Of a DNA stretch of 64,000 nt, positions 36,266 to 45,364 are shown piece after piece. The notes below the pieces were generated by a model. It did not search any database. It worked only from the letters and a program-made list of their open reading frames with translations, and was not told the DNA's origin. The position numbers and the translations under genes were made by a program. The number at the start of each line of letters is the position of its first letter. The first letter of the stretch is position 1. This DNA is from Xanthocytophaga flava (lineage in GTDB: Bacteria > Bacteroidota > Bacteroidia > Cytophagales > 172606-1), in the NCBI GenBank assembly GCA_030068525.1, contig JASJOS010000007.1, forward strand, positions 124,001-188,000. Direction: 5' to 3'.

Positions 36266-37234
36266 GTGCGGACGCATGGAGAGCTTTCGGCTATGGTTCA
36301 GTGTATTCCAGAAGTGAAATACCATACCCGACAATACAATGAAAAGTCCCATCTGTCCATAGAAACCTGGAAAAGGAGTCCCTTTAAGAACCATCTCTCC
36401 CAACAGTGTGAAGAGTATCTCAAACACCTGAGTAGCTTCAACGGTAGCAAGTGCAACAGGATTCTTATTGACAATCTGTGTAGCCTGATAAAAACTGACT
36501 CCTCCCAGGAAACCCGAAAACAAAGCAGAATAAAAAGATGCCTGACACTGAGTCAGCGAAGGAAGGCCTGCATTCGCAAATCCTATTATACTTATCAAAA
36601 TAAGCAACGGCAGACAGCTAATACTCATTCCTAACACACGTTGCAGGGCATTCAGATGCAATCCCTTTTGTTCCAGGTCTACCAATAACTTGCGATTACC
36701 CAGAGGCCAGACAACGGCTCCCAGCAAAACAATAAAAAAGCTCAGGAGTACACTACCAGCCGAATTCAACTCACCCATTTTATCAAACTGCATCACAAAA
36801 ACACCAAAGATGATAAAGACTGATAAGAGCAGGGCTTTTCGTGGAATATGCCTCCGATGGTCAGGATAGATAAAGGGAGCTAGTAACATGCCAGCCAGAA
36901 TATTTATCTGAAAGGTAGCTGCAACCATCCAGCCTGGCGACCACAAAGAGGCAACAGCAAGTAATGTATATAAAACCCCAAATCCAATAGTACCCCACTT
37001 GATAAAAATGAATGGATACTGCCTGATCGCTGTAAGAAGTAGCTGGAGCTGTTTGGCAAAAAACACAACAAGCCCCAGAATAGGAATAAGAAAAAGACTC
37101 CGTAAAGCGGCTGTCCATGCCCAATACCCACCCGAACCAGCTAGTAAGCTGTTGATGATAAATGTGGAGGATAAGAAAAAAGAGGCTACTACACCCCATA
37201 CCATTGCTTTTACTGCTTTGCTATGTTCTGTCAT
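36251..37234 (-). CDS. DMT-superfamily exporter
   Basis: A 327-residue protein from the ATG at 37234 with about ten membrane segments in two repeats. The pattern matches the EmrE-like multidrug resistance DMT group (PF13536-type): the N-terminal WGVVASFFLSSTFIINSLL and the late FYQATQIVNKNPVALATVEA. It probably moves a small organic compound outward across the inner membrane. The AraC regulator lies 58 bp upstream in the same direction and may control it. Start chosen because the first six residues of the longer frame add nothing. Confidence 0.85.
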   Translation of the reverse strand: MTEHSKAVKAMVWGVVASFFLSSTFIINSLLAGSGGYWAWTAALRSLFLIPILGLVVFFAKQLQLLLTAIRQYPFIFIKWGTIGFGVLYTLLAVASLWSPGWMVAATFQINILAGMLLAPFIYPDHRRHIPRKALLLSVFIIFGVFVMQFDKMGELNSAGSVLLSFFIVLLGAVVWPLGNRKLLVDLEQKGLHLNALQRVLGMSISCLPLLILISIIGFANAGLPSLTQCQASFYSALFSGFLGGVSFYQATQIVNKNPVALATVEATQVFEILFTLLGEMVLKGTPFPGFYGQMGLFIVLSGMVFHFWNTLNHSRKLSMRPHNVIN

Positions 37235-37292
37235 AGGGCAAAGGTAGGGCAATGCCAGTTCTGTTCCTGGTACTTTTCGGGTAATCTCTGGT

Positions 37293-38162
37293 TTATATCA
37301 TCCGCCTGTTTCTGAATTCAGCAGGAGTAATGCCTGTATGTTTCTTAAAGAATCGACCAAAAAAAGCAGGGTCATTAAAACCCAGGTCATAACTTATCTC
37401 TTTCACTGACCCTGTCGAAGTCTGTAGACGAATCTTGCTTTCTGTAACCAGACGCTCCTGCAAAAGCTCAAACACAGTGAACCCAGTAGCTTCTCGACAG
37501 ATTTTATTTAGCTTTTTTATATCCGTATGTAATGTCTCTGCATAAAAAGCGGCAAGGTGCTGCTGCCTGTAATGCTGCTCAATAAGCAGCTTGAGCCGAT
37601 GGAAGAGCTGCTTATTCACTAAGGGCAGTGGCGCTTTCGGATGCTGGACTATTTGCGCTTTATTGGCATACAACAACAGCAGAGATACGTAATGTAAACT
37701 AATGTCAACATCCGGCTTTTTAGCTGAAAGTTCGGTTTGCAACTGGTCAATAAGCAGAATAAAGGTTCCTTTAAGCTTTTCGTCCAGATCGACATACGGA
37801 TGTGGAGTATAGGAATCCAGCAGGCCGTGTTCATCTTCATGTGTATGAATAGCCAGAAACCGCTTAAACAGCTCTTCTCCAAACAATATCAGCCAGCCAT
37901 CACGTTCAAAGCTCTCAATCAAATGCACCTGTCCCGGATGCAGAAAATAGAGTCTGTCAGGCTTAATATCATAGGATTTAAAGTTAATAGAATGCCTGCC
38001 CTCCCCTTCTGTTACCAGCATCAGCTCATAATGATCATGTCGGTGTGGCACAACTGACAGGCTATTCAGATCCTTATGCAGGCGGGTTATCCGCACATAT
38101 TCATTTTCAAGCAAAGCCTGTATTGGCAGGTTTTCTGTATTCTTTGAATTCCGATTCCTCAT
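37293..38162 (-). CDS. AraC-family transcriptional regulator
   Basis: A 289-residue regulator from the ATG at 38162. Residues about 30-150 form a cupin-like sensing domain (VVPHRHDHYELMLVTEGEGR, LYFLHPGQVHLIE). The C-terminal AraC DNA-binding domain has two helix-turn-helix units, ending SYDLGFNDPAFFGRFFKKHTG and ITPAEFRNRR. It is followed at 58 bp by the DMT exporter. The inverted-repeat element at 38295 lies in its promoter region. Effector unknown. Confidence 0.9.
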   Translation of the reverse strand: MRNRNSKNTENLPIQALLENEYVRITRLHKDLNSLSVVPHRHDHYELMLVTEGEGRHSINFKSYDIKPDRLYFLHPGQVHLIESFERDGWLILFGEELFKRFLAIHTHEDEHGLLDSYTPHPYVDLDEKLKGTFILLIDQLQTELSAKKPDVDISLHYVSLLLLYANKAQIVQHPKAPLPLVNKQLFHRLKLLIEQHYRQQHLAAFYAETLHTDIKKLNKICREATGFTVFELLQERLVTESKIRLQTSTGSVKEISYDLGFNDPAFFGRFFKKHTGITPAEFRNRRMI

Positions 38163-38294
38163 TAGCAGGTAAACACCTTTGTATATCAACTACCTGCAAT
38201 ATAAACCAAACTGTTCAATGTCACAGTTGTCGTTTGTTTTGAAAATCACTTTTCCTTCATTTGTTCATAGTCTCTTCATCATTCTTTCATGGGC

Positions 38295-38783
38295 TTCTTC
38301 ATTTTTTTATAGTTCAGAACATATCTCTTCCTACCACCTGTCACTTTTTTGCTTGCCCAAAAGAGGGGCACCAAATGAGAATTTGGTGAGCCAGATTTGT
38401 GTGTTTGTAAAAAAAGGCACTTTCTGCCGATCCTCCCACCCGCAAAGCCAGGGGCTTTCCTCGCGGCAGAAAGATTGCCAACGCACAGCTACAACGGTTT
38501 GCGTTGAAAGGAATTTGTACCAAAAATGATTCTATTCTAATCTTACCTCTACACTCAAATAACACATGGCTCAAACAGCACATGATACAAAGATAATGGT
38601 AGTCACTTCAATCGTGTGTGGTAGTATAGGTGCGTTGGCCTTCCTTTTCCCGCGAGGTTGGCCTTTGGCCATGCGGGCTGAAGGATCGGGAAAAGGGGCC
38701 TTTTTTTGGTTACTTTTTTGGGCAAGCAAAAAAGTAACAGGTGGTAGGAAGAGATATGTTCTGAACTATAAAAAAATGAAGAA
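38295..38783. repeat. 489-bp inverted-repeat element without a transposase
   Basis: The ends 38295-38362 and 38716-38783 are inverted repeats of 68 bp with a single mismatch. Inside, the two halves are also related in inverted orientation but more diverged. Each carries a GC-rich core (for example TGGCCTTTGGCCA at 38659-38671 inside CCCGC...GCGGG) and the string GCCAACGCAC or its complement. No transposase and no clear target-site duplication were found. A related single copy lies at 56541. It fills the gap between the AraC gene and the TonB receptor gene. Confidence 0.85.
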
Positions 38784-38864
38784 AGAGTGAACTCTAAATG
38801 CTATATATGGAGCAGTGTTCGTGAGTCTGAAATAACTCAGGAAGAGATCTTCTCAAAAAACACC

Positions 38865-38898
38865 AGGGCCTATACTCTTCTCAAAAAGCATAGGCCCT
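38865..38898 (-). terminator. terminator of the metal-cluster TonB receptor
   Basis: AGGGCCTAT (38865-38873) and ATAGGCCCT (38890-38898) form a 9-bp perfect stem with a 16-nt loop. On the minus strand it follows the receptor stop by 17 bp and is trailed by GGTGTTTTTTG. Confidence 0.75.
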
Positions 38899-38915
38899 AA
38901 AAATCCAACAAACAA

Positions 38916-41234
38916 TTATTTCAGAAAATAAGTCAGACTCAGACGAGCAAAGAAAGGTGTACCAGGCGTAAAATGAATCTCATCTACCGAGGTAGCTTCT
39001 CCTTTGAGAAGACTTTCAGTCGCAAACTGAGTTTCTTTCCAACGGGTATTAAACAGGTTCTGAACCGATAAGCCAACAGCATACGTAGGTTTGGTATAGT
39101 TCGCTTGCAAATCTGTTACAAAATATCCTTTCGCTACAATAGAGTTATCCTCATTGGCAGGACGATTGTCCATATACCGATACCGCAATGATCCGCTAAA
39201 ACCCTTCTGACCTGTTAGCGACAAACCACCTGTAGTCGTAAATGTAGGAGCCAAAGGCAAATAATTCTGGCCTGTTAGCTCTCCAATAGCTCTCGGACGA
39301 GCCGTATTCAGATCTACATCGGCATACAGACTACGTGTAAGCTGATAACGTACCGATACATCAATACCCTGTCTGCGCGATTTGCCACTTGGCTCTATTA
39401 CACCTTCATCACCCACATATACAAACTCCTGATCCAGCCACAGATACCATAAGGCCGCATTGATCAATAACTTAGGGAAAGGCTTCACAATCATCCCCAG
39501 ATCTGATCCATAGGCAGCAGGCAAAATCTGTTTGCTGTTTTGTGGTACTACCACCCGTGTATCATTGGAGTGAAAGCCTTTGCCTGTATTGAGGTAAAAC
39601 TGAAAACGGGAATTAGGTGTGTAGTAAAAATTAAGCTTAGGAGAAACGATAGTTCCATTTGCCTGTTTGGTAGTCACTGGGTTTTGTAGTAAGTCGGTAT
39701 ACTGGTCACGGAAATAATCTATCCGAACCCCTGCATTTACTGTCCACTTAGGTGAAATATGAACCAATTCATCAATATATAGACCTGCGTTTAGTTCATT
39801 CACATCTCCATACTGAAGTCTTTCCAGCGTTTCCGTTCTGTTTTTAGTATGAGACAATTCTGAATTCTGAGTCAGATCCTGTCTGTAGCTGGCTCCAAGA
39901 GTAGAAATCCACTGAGTAGATCCCAGGTAGTAAGTTTTCTGAAAGCTGCCGTTATATCCAAACAGATTACGTCCCTCCTTCTGACGGATCTGGTCTCCGT
40001 TTACAGTATCTTTCAGGAAGAAAGTAAAGTTAGAATAGAGCTCAAAATTATAATTGCTGTAGAAGAACTGATTTTTAATCAGACTGCCACCAGGAGTAGC
40101 TGTCGTGAACTCAGCATTGACATTGGTTCGGCTGGTCTCACCGCCTTCAGTAGGGTCAATAGAGCCATAAAAGTCAATTAATCCGGAAGCCACTGCCCGG
40201 TCCGGGATCTGTCCGGAGTGGTTCCACTTGCTGTAAAACGTAGAAGCCGTAACTAGTAATTGAGTTGCCTCACTCAGCTTACCCTGATACTTGCCCAGCA
40301 GATTAAAACGTTTAAAATGTTGTGGATTATCAAAATACGAATCAGAGTAGGAATATTCCGAAGCCAGATAGGCGGAATGTCCTTGCTGACGCATTTTCTG
40401 TCCCAATATATTAAACGCCCCTACAGCCCGGTATGTGTTGTATTGCCCAACTTCCAGCTTCACCAGGCTTTTTTCCAGTACATTCTGTGTATGGAAGTCT
40501 ACCCAACCTGCTGTAGTAAAATTTCCTTTGGCTGTATGGTAAGGACCTTTCTTAAAATCTACATTTTCTACCAGTTCAGGAATCACGAAATGCAGATCCG
40601 CATATCCTTGTCCGTGAGCATGAGAAACCATATTGACAGGCATACCATCTACAGTTAAGCGAATGTCAGTGCCATGATCCAGATCAAAACCCCGTAAAAA
40701 AATCTGTTCGGCTTTGCCTCCTCCGGCATGTTGGCCAATAAACAATCCTGGCACCATACGTAATATCTCCTGTGAGTTGGTGATAGGACGTAGTTTAATA
40801 TCCAGTGAGGAGATAATCTGCTGGTCATGTGCATGTATAGAAGACACAGTAACCTCACTGAGCTGTACAGGGGCCGCCTGTAAGGCAATCGAAAGAGGTT
40901 GATTATGGATAGTAGAGGGAACAGATATAGTAAGGGATTGACTTACAAAACCTACATAACTAACAGACAGGGTATAGCTTCCGTCTGGAATGTTCAGAAA
41001 GGTAAACTGCCCCAGTTCATTTGTTTTTGTCATCTTCGAGAAAGCCTTTGGGTCAGATTCTCCACTGGAAGTATTGGCTTTGGTGGTAAGTGTAATTGTA
41101 GCATTACTTACATATTCTCTGGTCATCTGATCCATCACAATTCCCTTTACAGGATGTATCTGACGGCTCTGAGAATAGGATAAAGTGGTGAAGCAAAGAA
41201 GCAACAAAAGAATAGTACAAACTGAAAATTTCAT
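38916..41234 (-). CDS. TonB-dependent receptor of the metal cluster
   Basis: A 772-residue outer-membrane receptor from the ATG at 41234. Signal peptide at residues 1-21, a carboxypeptidase-regulatory-like domain (about 30-115), a TonB plug (QEILRMVPGLFIGQHAGGGK, IFLRGFDLDHGTDIRLTVDG, MPVNMVSHAHGQGYADLHFV) and a beta-barrel ending FFARLSLTYFLK. The plug is rich in His and Asp. With the metal exporters upstream this suggests a metal or metal-complex receptor (inference). Upstream extension to 41282 is unlikely, as it precedes the signal peptide. Confidence 0.92.
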   Translation of the reverse strand: MKFSVCTILLLLLCFTTLSYSQSRQIHPVKGIVMDQMTREYVSNATITLTTKANTSSGESDPKAFSKMTKTNELGQFTFLNIPDGSYTLSVSYVGFVSQSLTISVPSTIHNQPLSIALQAAPVQLSEVTVSSIHAHDQQIISSLDIKLRPITNSQEILRMVPGLFIGQHAGGGKAEQIFLRGFDLDHGTDIRLTVDGMPVNMVSHAHGQGYADLHFVIPELVENVDFKKGPYHTAKGNFTTAGWVDFHTQNVLEKSLVKLEVGQYNTYRAVGAFNILGQKMRQQGHSAYLASEYSYSDSYFDNPQHFKRFNLLGKYQGKLSEATQLLVTASTFYSKWNHSGQIPDRAVASGLIDFYGSIDPTEGGETSRTNVNAEFTTATPGGSLIKNQFFYSNYNFELYSNFTFFLKDTVNGDQIRQKEGRNLFGYNGSFQKTYYLGSTQWISTLGASYRQDLTQNSELSHTKNRTETLERLQYGDVNELNAGLYIDELVHISPKWTVNAGVRIDYFRDQYTDLLQNPVTTKQANGTIVSPKLNFYYTPNSRFQFYLNTGKGFHSNDTRVVVPQNSKQILPAAYGSDLGMIVKPFPKLLINAALWYLWLDQEFVYVGDEGVIEPSGKSRRQGIDVSVRYQLTRSLYADVDLNTARPRAIGELTGQNYLPLAPTFTTTGGLSLTGQKGFSGSLRYRYMDNRPANEDNSIVAKGYFVTDLQANYTKPTYAVGLSVQNLFNTRWKETQFATESLLKGEATSVDEIHFTPGTPFFARLSLTYFLK

Positions 41235-41455
41235 AAAAAGGCTATAACTATTTGCGTCTTCGATAAAATACTCTCTTTCCAACTAACAACCCAGTCCCAA
41301 CGAACTACTGTCTGGCGAAGGCGTAGCCGGATGAAAAGGTATTTTGTCTCGGTAGATGACTACCGTTTTATTTTCGTAGGATAAATGAGGGCTTAAAGGT
41401 AACGTTTTATTCAGGGATCTCTTCAAAAAATATTTTGAATGGCCCATAAGCTATC

Positions 41456-41665
41456 TTATTCAGAGGAGTGCTGATGGTATGCTTTTTTGAGCTCCATCAG
41501 ACAGTTCATACACAGGCAGGTACCTGATTCTGTATTCTCACGGATGTATTGCGACTCCAGCGGAGTGAGGTCGACATACATACAATCACATTTTGAAACA
41601 GAGTTTACCTTACAGGCAAATGAAGTGCCGCATCGCGGACACTCAACAGGATAATGCTTTTCCAT
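41456..41665 (-). CDS. small Cys-rich CWC-type protein
   Basis: A 69-residue protein with seven cysteines: CPRCGTSFAC, CDC and CLCMNC. The arrangement matches the cysteine-rich CWC family (with CDC in place of CWC). It probably binds a metal such as zinc. It lies between the P-type ATPase and the TonB receptor genes in the same direction. Confidence 0.82.
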   Translation of the reverse strand: MEKHYPVECPRCGTSFACKVNSVSKCDCMYVDLTPLESQYIRENTESGTCLCMNCLMELKKAYHQHSSE

Positions 41666-41677
41666 AAAGAATAGTAT

Positions 41678-41706
41678 AACTGCTCTGTCTTTACAACAGA
41701 GCAGTT
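41678..41706 (-). terminator. hairpin after the P-type ATPase
   Basis: AACTGCTCTGT (41678-41688) and ACAGAGCAGTT (41696-41706) form an 11-bp perfect stem with a 7-nt loop, 25 bp after the ATPase stop on the minus strand. The following tract is only partly T-rich. Confidence 0.6.
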
Positions 41707-41731
41707 TATGGGATAATAAGAAATCACAGCA

Positions 41732-43801
41732 TTATAACTTCATTTGCTGTATTCGTACTGCATTCAGAATAGCCAGCAGGGCAACTCCTACGTCAGCAAT
41801 TACAGCTTCCCATAGATTGGCAACACCTCCAGCCCCCAGAATGAGTACGCCTACCTTTACAATCATCGCCAGACTGATATTCTGCCAGACTATACGTTTA
41901 GTTAGCTTACCTGCTTTAATGGCAGACACAATCCGGGAAGGCTGATCATTCTGAATTACAACATCCGCCGTTTCAATAGCTGCATCGCTACCCAATCCAC
42001 CCATGGCAATGCCTACATCCGCCAGCGCAATAACCGGAGCATCATTTACTCCATCTCCTACAAAAGCAATCTGCTTGCCTGCATTTTTTAAGGCTTGTAC
42101 CTTTTCTACCTTTCCTTCTGGTAGTAAATCCCCATATGCCTGATCGATACCTAGTTGTCTGGCAACAGCATCTGCTACAGTCTGTTTGTCGCCAGAGAGC
42201 ATTATCGTTTCCAGCCCCAATGCATGCATAGCTTTTATTGCCTGCGCTGCATCCTCTTTGATCTGATCTGCAATGGTAATATAACCGGTATAATTACCAT
42301 TAACGGCAACCACTACAATGGTATCCACGATGCTATGTAGATCTTCCGGATAAGTTATGTTATACTTTTTCAGAAGTTTTGTATTTCCTGCCAGCACCTC
42401 TTTTCCCTCAATTATTCCCTTGAGGCCATGACCAGAGATTTCCTCTACCCTTTCTACCTTTAGGTTTTGATCAGATTGACTTTCTGCATATTCGGCAATA
42501 GCTTTGGCGATAGGATGCGTAGATTGACTTTCGAGGGCTGCCACAAGCTGAATAAATTCTGTCTTATCCGACTGGTCTGTGACTACCTGTTGTACTTTGA
42601 ATACGCCATGAGTCAGCGTTCCGGTTTTATCCATCACAATACTAGTCACCTGAGTCATGACGTCCAGGTAGTTAGAACCTTTAAACAGAATGCCATTCCG
42701 TGACCCTAAGCCAATACCCCCAAAATACCCCAATGGAATCGAAACAACCAATGCACAGGGACAACTGATAACCAGGAATACCAGTGAACGATACAACCAG
42801 TCCGTAAATACATAAGTATCTACGAAGAAATAGGGAATCAAACAAACGGCTAACGCCAGGAAGAAAACAATCGGTGTATATACTTTGGCAAAGCGGGAAA
42901 TAAATAACTGCGTCTGTGATTTGCGGGCTGTTGCGTCCTGTACCATCTCCAGAATACGGCTCAGCTTGCTGTCCTTAAACAGGGATGTTACTTTGATCTC
43001 ACTAACGGTATTGAGATTAATCATTCCGGCAAATACTTTTTCTCCTGTCCGTTTGGTGTCCGGCTTGCTTTCTCCTGTCAAAGCAGCCGTATTAAATGAG
43101 GCCTGTTCGGAAAGCAATTCACCATCAAGAGCTACCTTCTCCCCTGCCTTAACCTGGATGGTTTCGTTCAGCTGTACGTCTTTGGGATTAACTACCAACG
43201 TCTGACCATTTCTAAATACAGTAACCTCATCAGGACGAATATCCAGCAAGGCTTTGATGCTTCGTTTAGCCCGACTCACCGCCACATCCTGAAACCACTC
43301 GCCAATCGAATAGAACACCATTACGGCCACACCCTCACTATAAGAACCAATCGAAAAGGCACCCAGAGTAGCTATACTCATCAGAAAAAACTCATTGAAA
43401 ATATCCAACCGCTTCAATTTTCGGAAAGCCAATGACAATACATTATAACCCGCCAGCAAATAGGCCACACCAAAAATGATCAAGTTGGCTGGAAAGGGTA
43501 GTTTAACAGCAAATCCGTAGTCAAGTACCAGCATACCCACCAGAATCACCAGCGACAAAAGCAATGGCCACTGGCTTAGCCAACCAGCAGAATCATTTCC
43601 ATGTGAGTGTCCATCATGCGAGTGATCATGGTCATGATCGTGTGAATGTCCATCTTCTGCACTGTGAGAATGCTCTTTCGTGTGATTATGATCATGGGTA
43701 TCATGACCACAGCAATGATCATGATGTGATGCCGGAACTGGCCTGATGAGAGACAGTCGGTTTTTAGAAGAAATATTTTTAGGTTTTGTTGGATCTTGCA
43801 T
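41732..43801 (-). CDS. heavy-metal-translocating P1B-type ATPase with His-rich N-terminus
   Basis: A 689-residue inner-membrane pump expected to export Zn2+, Cd2+ or Co2+. The membrane metal site is the CPC motif (SCPCALVVS). Phosphorylation occurs at the Asp of DKTGTLT. The nucleotide site has the conserved HP dipeptide (STHPIAKAIAEYA), and the hinge is GDGVNDAPVIA. The actuator loop is LTGES. The first 75 residues hold more than 20 His and many Asp (for example DGHSHDHDHDHSHDGHSHGN) and replace the usual CXXC-type HMA domain, which is absent. The transporter gene lies upstream and the CWC gene downstream. Confidence 0.95.
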   Translation of the reverse strand: MQDPTKPKNISSKNRLSLIRPVPASHHDHCCGHDTHDHNHTKEHSHSAEDGHSHDHDHDHSHDGHSHGNDSAGWLSQWPLLLSLVILVGMLVLDYGFAVKLPFPANLIIFGVAYLLAGYNVLSLAFRKLKRLDIFNEFFLMSIATLGAFSIGSYSEGVAVMVFYSIGEWFQDVAVSRAKRSIKALLDIRPDEVTVFRNGQTLVVNPKDVQLNETIQVKAGEKVALDGELLSEQASFNTAALTGESKPDTKRTGEKVFAGMINLNTVSEIKVTSLFKDSKLSRILEMVQDATARKSQTQLFISRFAKVYTPIVFFLALAVCLIPYFFVDTYVFTDWLYRSLVFLVISCPCALVVSIPLGYFGGIGLGSRNGILFKGSNYLDVMTQVTSIVMDKTGTLTHGVFKVQQVVTDQSDKTEFIQLVAALESQSTHPIAKAIAEYAESQSDQNLKVERVEEISGHGLKGIIEGKEVLAGNTKLLKKYNITYPEDLHSIVDTIVVVAVNGNYTGYITIADQIKEDAAQAIKAMHALGLETIMLSGDKQTVADAVARQLGIDQAYGDLLPEGKVEKVQALKNAGKQIAFVGDGVNDAPVIALADVGIAMGGLGSDAAIETADVVIQNDQPSRIVSAIKAGKLTKRIVWQNISLAMIVKVGVLILGAGGVANLWEAVIADVGVALLAILNAVRIQQMKL

Positions 43802-43882
43802 AAGTTAATAATTGAATAGTAACTTCATGTACATATAAATACGGATACTGTTGTCAATGCGACTGCTCCCTGACAATTATTT

Positions 43883-44491
43883 CTAGTGTACGTAAAAAGA
43901 GATGATCCCTGTCAGAATCAAGGTTACTCCTGTAATAATACCCGCATTGTGTTCTATTTTATGCCAGTTTATCTTAAGTATACCCGAATACGCAACCCGT
44001 ACCCAACTGATCATACCCAGAATAGTCACCACCATATACACAAACGTAAGAAGCACAAGAAAGCCTGTTCCATAAGATCCTGCCATCAGAAAATAGCCTT
44101 CTATCTCCAGACAAGGAGAGAAAAACATCGCGACTACCAGTGATAAAATTATCTTTCTTTTATTCTGTCGGCCTGGTGCATCAATATGAAAATGTTTGTG
44201 ATGGTGATGCTGATAGATAAAGAAAATGCCAAGCAGAACAAGTATAACAGGAGCCACAATATGCGTAAACTGGTTAACAGTCTCTGACAACTGAAATCCG
44301 ATCAGACCTAAAACCCATCCTAACAAAACTGTACTGACAGCATGTGAAAGACCGGCTATAAAGGTAATGCGGGTAGTGTATGATAAAGTCCATCCTTCTT
44401 TTCTGCCAATTGCAATAACGGGTAACCAGTGATTCGGTATCAGTGCATGCAACAGACTTAATACCAGACTCCCTGTAAGAATTGTAATCAT
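43883..44491 (-). CDS. membrane transporter with His-rich loop, probable metal exporter
   Basis: A 202-residue protein with about six membrane segments. The N-terminus (SLLHALIPNHWLPVIAIGRK) and the later HAVSTVLLGWVLG resemble the NicO/RcnA/HupE-like metal transporter group. The central loop YQHHHHKHFHID is His-rich and could bind Zn, Ni or Co. It precedes the P-type ATPase gene by about 80 bp. TauE/SafE-like exporters are an alternative. Confidence 0.8.
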   Translation of the reverse strand: MITILTGSLVLSLLHALIPNHWLPVIAIGRKEGWTLSYTTRITFIAGLSHAVSTVLLGWVLGLIGFQLSETVNQFTHIVAPVILVLLGIFFIYQHHHHKHFHIDAPGRQNKRKIILSLVVAMFFSPCLEIEGYFLMAGSYGTGFLVLLTFVYMVVTILGMISWVRVAYSGILKINWHKIEHNAGIITGVTLILTGIISFYVH

Positions 44492-44701
44492 TGTGTGGTT
44501 TGTTAAAATCTATGAAATGGGTATCCCTCTTACTTTATCTGAAAAGATACCCTAAGCCTCTGACTGCTATTAAATGCAACCAGTTGGCAATATTATAGCC
44601 TGTGAGTGAATACTTTCCAGATGTTAAACAACAAGATAAAGGAAAATATCTCTGCATGGATCACTTTGTTTGATGACAGCCATAAGAAAATGTTATTATG
44701 T

Positions 44702-45028
44702 TTAACCGATTTTGGGAGGCTGCCAGATTGAGAAATACGCGTGTACAGGTTTGGCTACCCAGCTCTTAAACGACTGGCTATCCTGATAAACAAGCGTAGG
44801 CATGGAAAAATCGACCTGTAGTGGGGAAATCAGAGAGATTCCACAACAACTGCATACACACAATGGTGAACAAATATCTGCTGAAGAAGAGGGATCTGCC
44901 TGACAGGACGAGGTAAGCACTGTAATCTCTGCAACTGATTTCTCAGGGAGCATAGTTAGTTCATCTCTGCATGGTATACATGAGATGCACCAAAGCCATA
45001 ATCCCCAGAAAACAATCAAACGTTGCAT
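44702..45028 (-). CDS. DUF6660-like exported Cys-rich protein
   Basis: A 108-residue protein from the ATG at 45028, with a hydrophobic N-terminus (IVFWGLWLWCISCIPC) that acts as a signal peptide. A Cys-rich centre follows: SCQADPSSSADICSPLCVCSCCG. This matches proteins grouped in Bacteroidota as DUF6660, often beside metal efflux genes (by memory). It heads the metal cluster on the minus strand. Metal binding outside the cytoplasm is likely (inference). Confidence 0.78.
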   Translation of the reverse strand: MQRLIVFWGLWLWCISCIPCRDELTMLPEKSVAEITVLTSSCQADPSSSADICSPLCVCSCCGISLISPLQVDFSMPTLVYQDSQSFKSWVAKPVHAYFSIWQPPKIG

Positions 45029-45102
45029 AGACCAAAGGTATAGAAAACACCATTCAATTGTTTTGCAAAAGGAAAATTTGCGAACTCTATATCTTTTTCT
45101 CA

Positions 45103-45226
45103 ATAAACAAAAATTCCCAGAAGGAAACCTTCGGGGAATTTCAGTAACAAACCACTTACAACCTAAATTTTATTTTTATATCTATAATCAGATCTTTTGT
45201 CTGAGGATATGTCTGCTTGACTAACA
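45103..45226 (-). ncRNA. apparent small RNA, copy A
   Basis: About 120 nt predicted from a start near 45224 to the terminator at 45140-45105. The body contains a 51-nt block (45134-45184) identical to copy B. No coding capacity of note. A short stem CAGA...TCTG lies where copy B has a longer one. It lies just upstream of the metal cluster in the same direction; read-through into DUF6660 is an alternative role as an attenuator. Confidence 0.62.
45105..45140 (-). terminator. terminator of small RNA copy A
   Basis: AATTCCC (45112-45118) and GGGAATT (45134-45140) with inner GAAGG/CCTTC pairing make a 13-bp stem with one mismatch and a 3-nt loop. On the minus strand it is followed by TTTTTG. Confidence 0.75.
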
Positions 45227-45229
45227 CTA

Positions 45230-45260
45230 CAAAGGTAGTACAACTTTACCTTTTGTAAAG
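45230..45260 (-). promoter_or_regulatory. promoter of small RNA copy A
   Basis: On the minus strand CTTTAC (45260-45255) and TACCTTTG (45237-45230) are 17-18 bp apart, matching the -33/-7 pattern. Both boxes and about 30 bp upstream (to 45290) are kept in copy B, while the spacer differs. Only in this copy, ACTTTAC (45243-45249) mirrors GTAAAGT (45255-45261) and AAAGGTA mirrors TACCTTT, so a repressor site may overlap the promoter. Confidence 0.62.
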
Positions 45261-45364
45261 TCGTAATCTGCTCATTATCATACATGTATACCTTCTTTTA
45301 GATTTTTAGGGAATTAGTGTTTCAGAGCTGCTGAGATCTGTATGTCAGTAGGTTCGAGTATTGC

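Noticed and set aside
38566..38790. Plus-strand 74-codon frame inside the inverted-repeat element
   Set aside because: It lies wholly inside the repeat, and similar-looking translations arise from the other half and from the 56.5-kb copy. The shared sequence reflects the repeat and not a protein.
44519..44552. GGGTATC...GATACCC inverted repeat in the metal cluster
   Set aside because: Only 7 bp with a 20-nt loop; too weak to call a site without comparative data.
45351..45362. GTTCGAGTATTG-like string resembling a tRNA T-loop
   Set aside because: No acceptor stem or anticodon arm could be folded around it. No tRNA or rRNA gene was found in the window.
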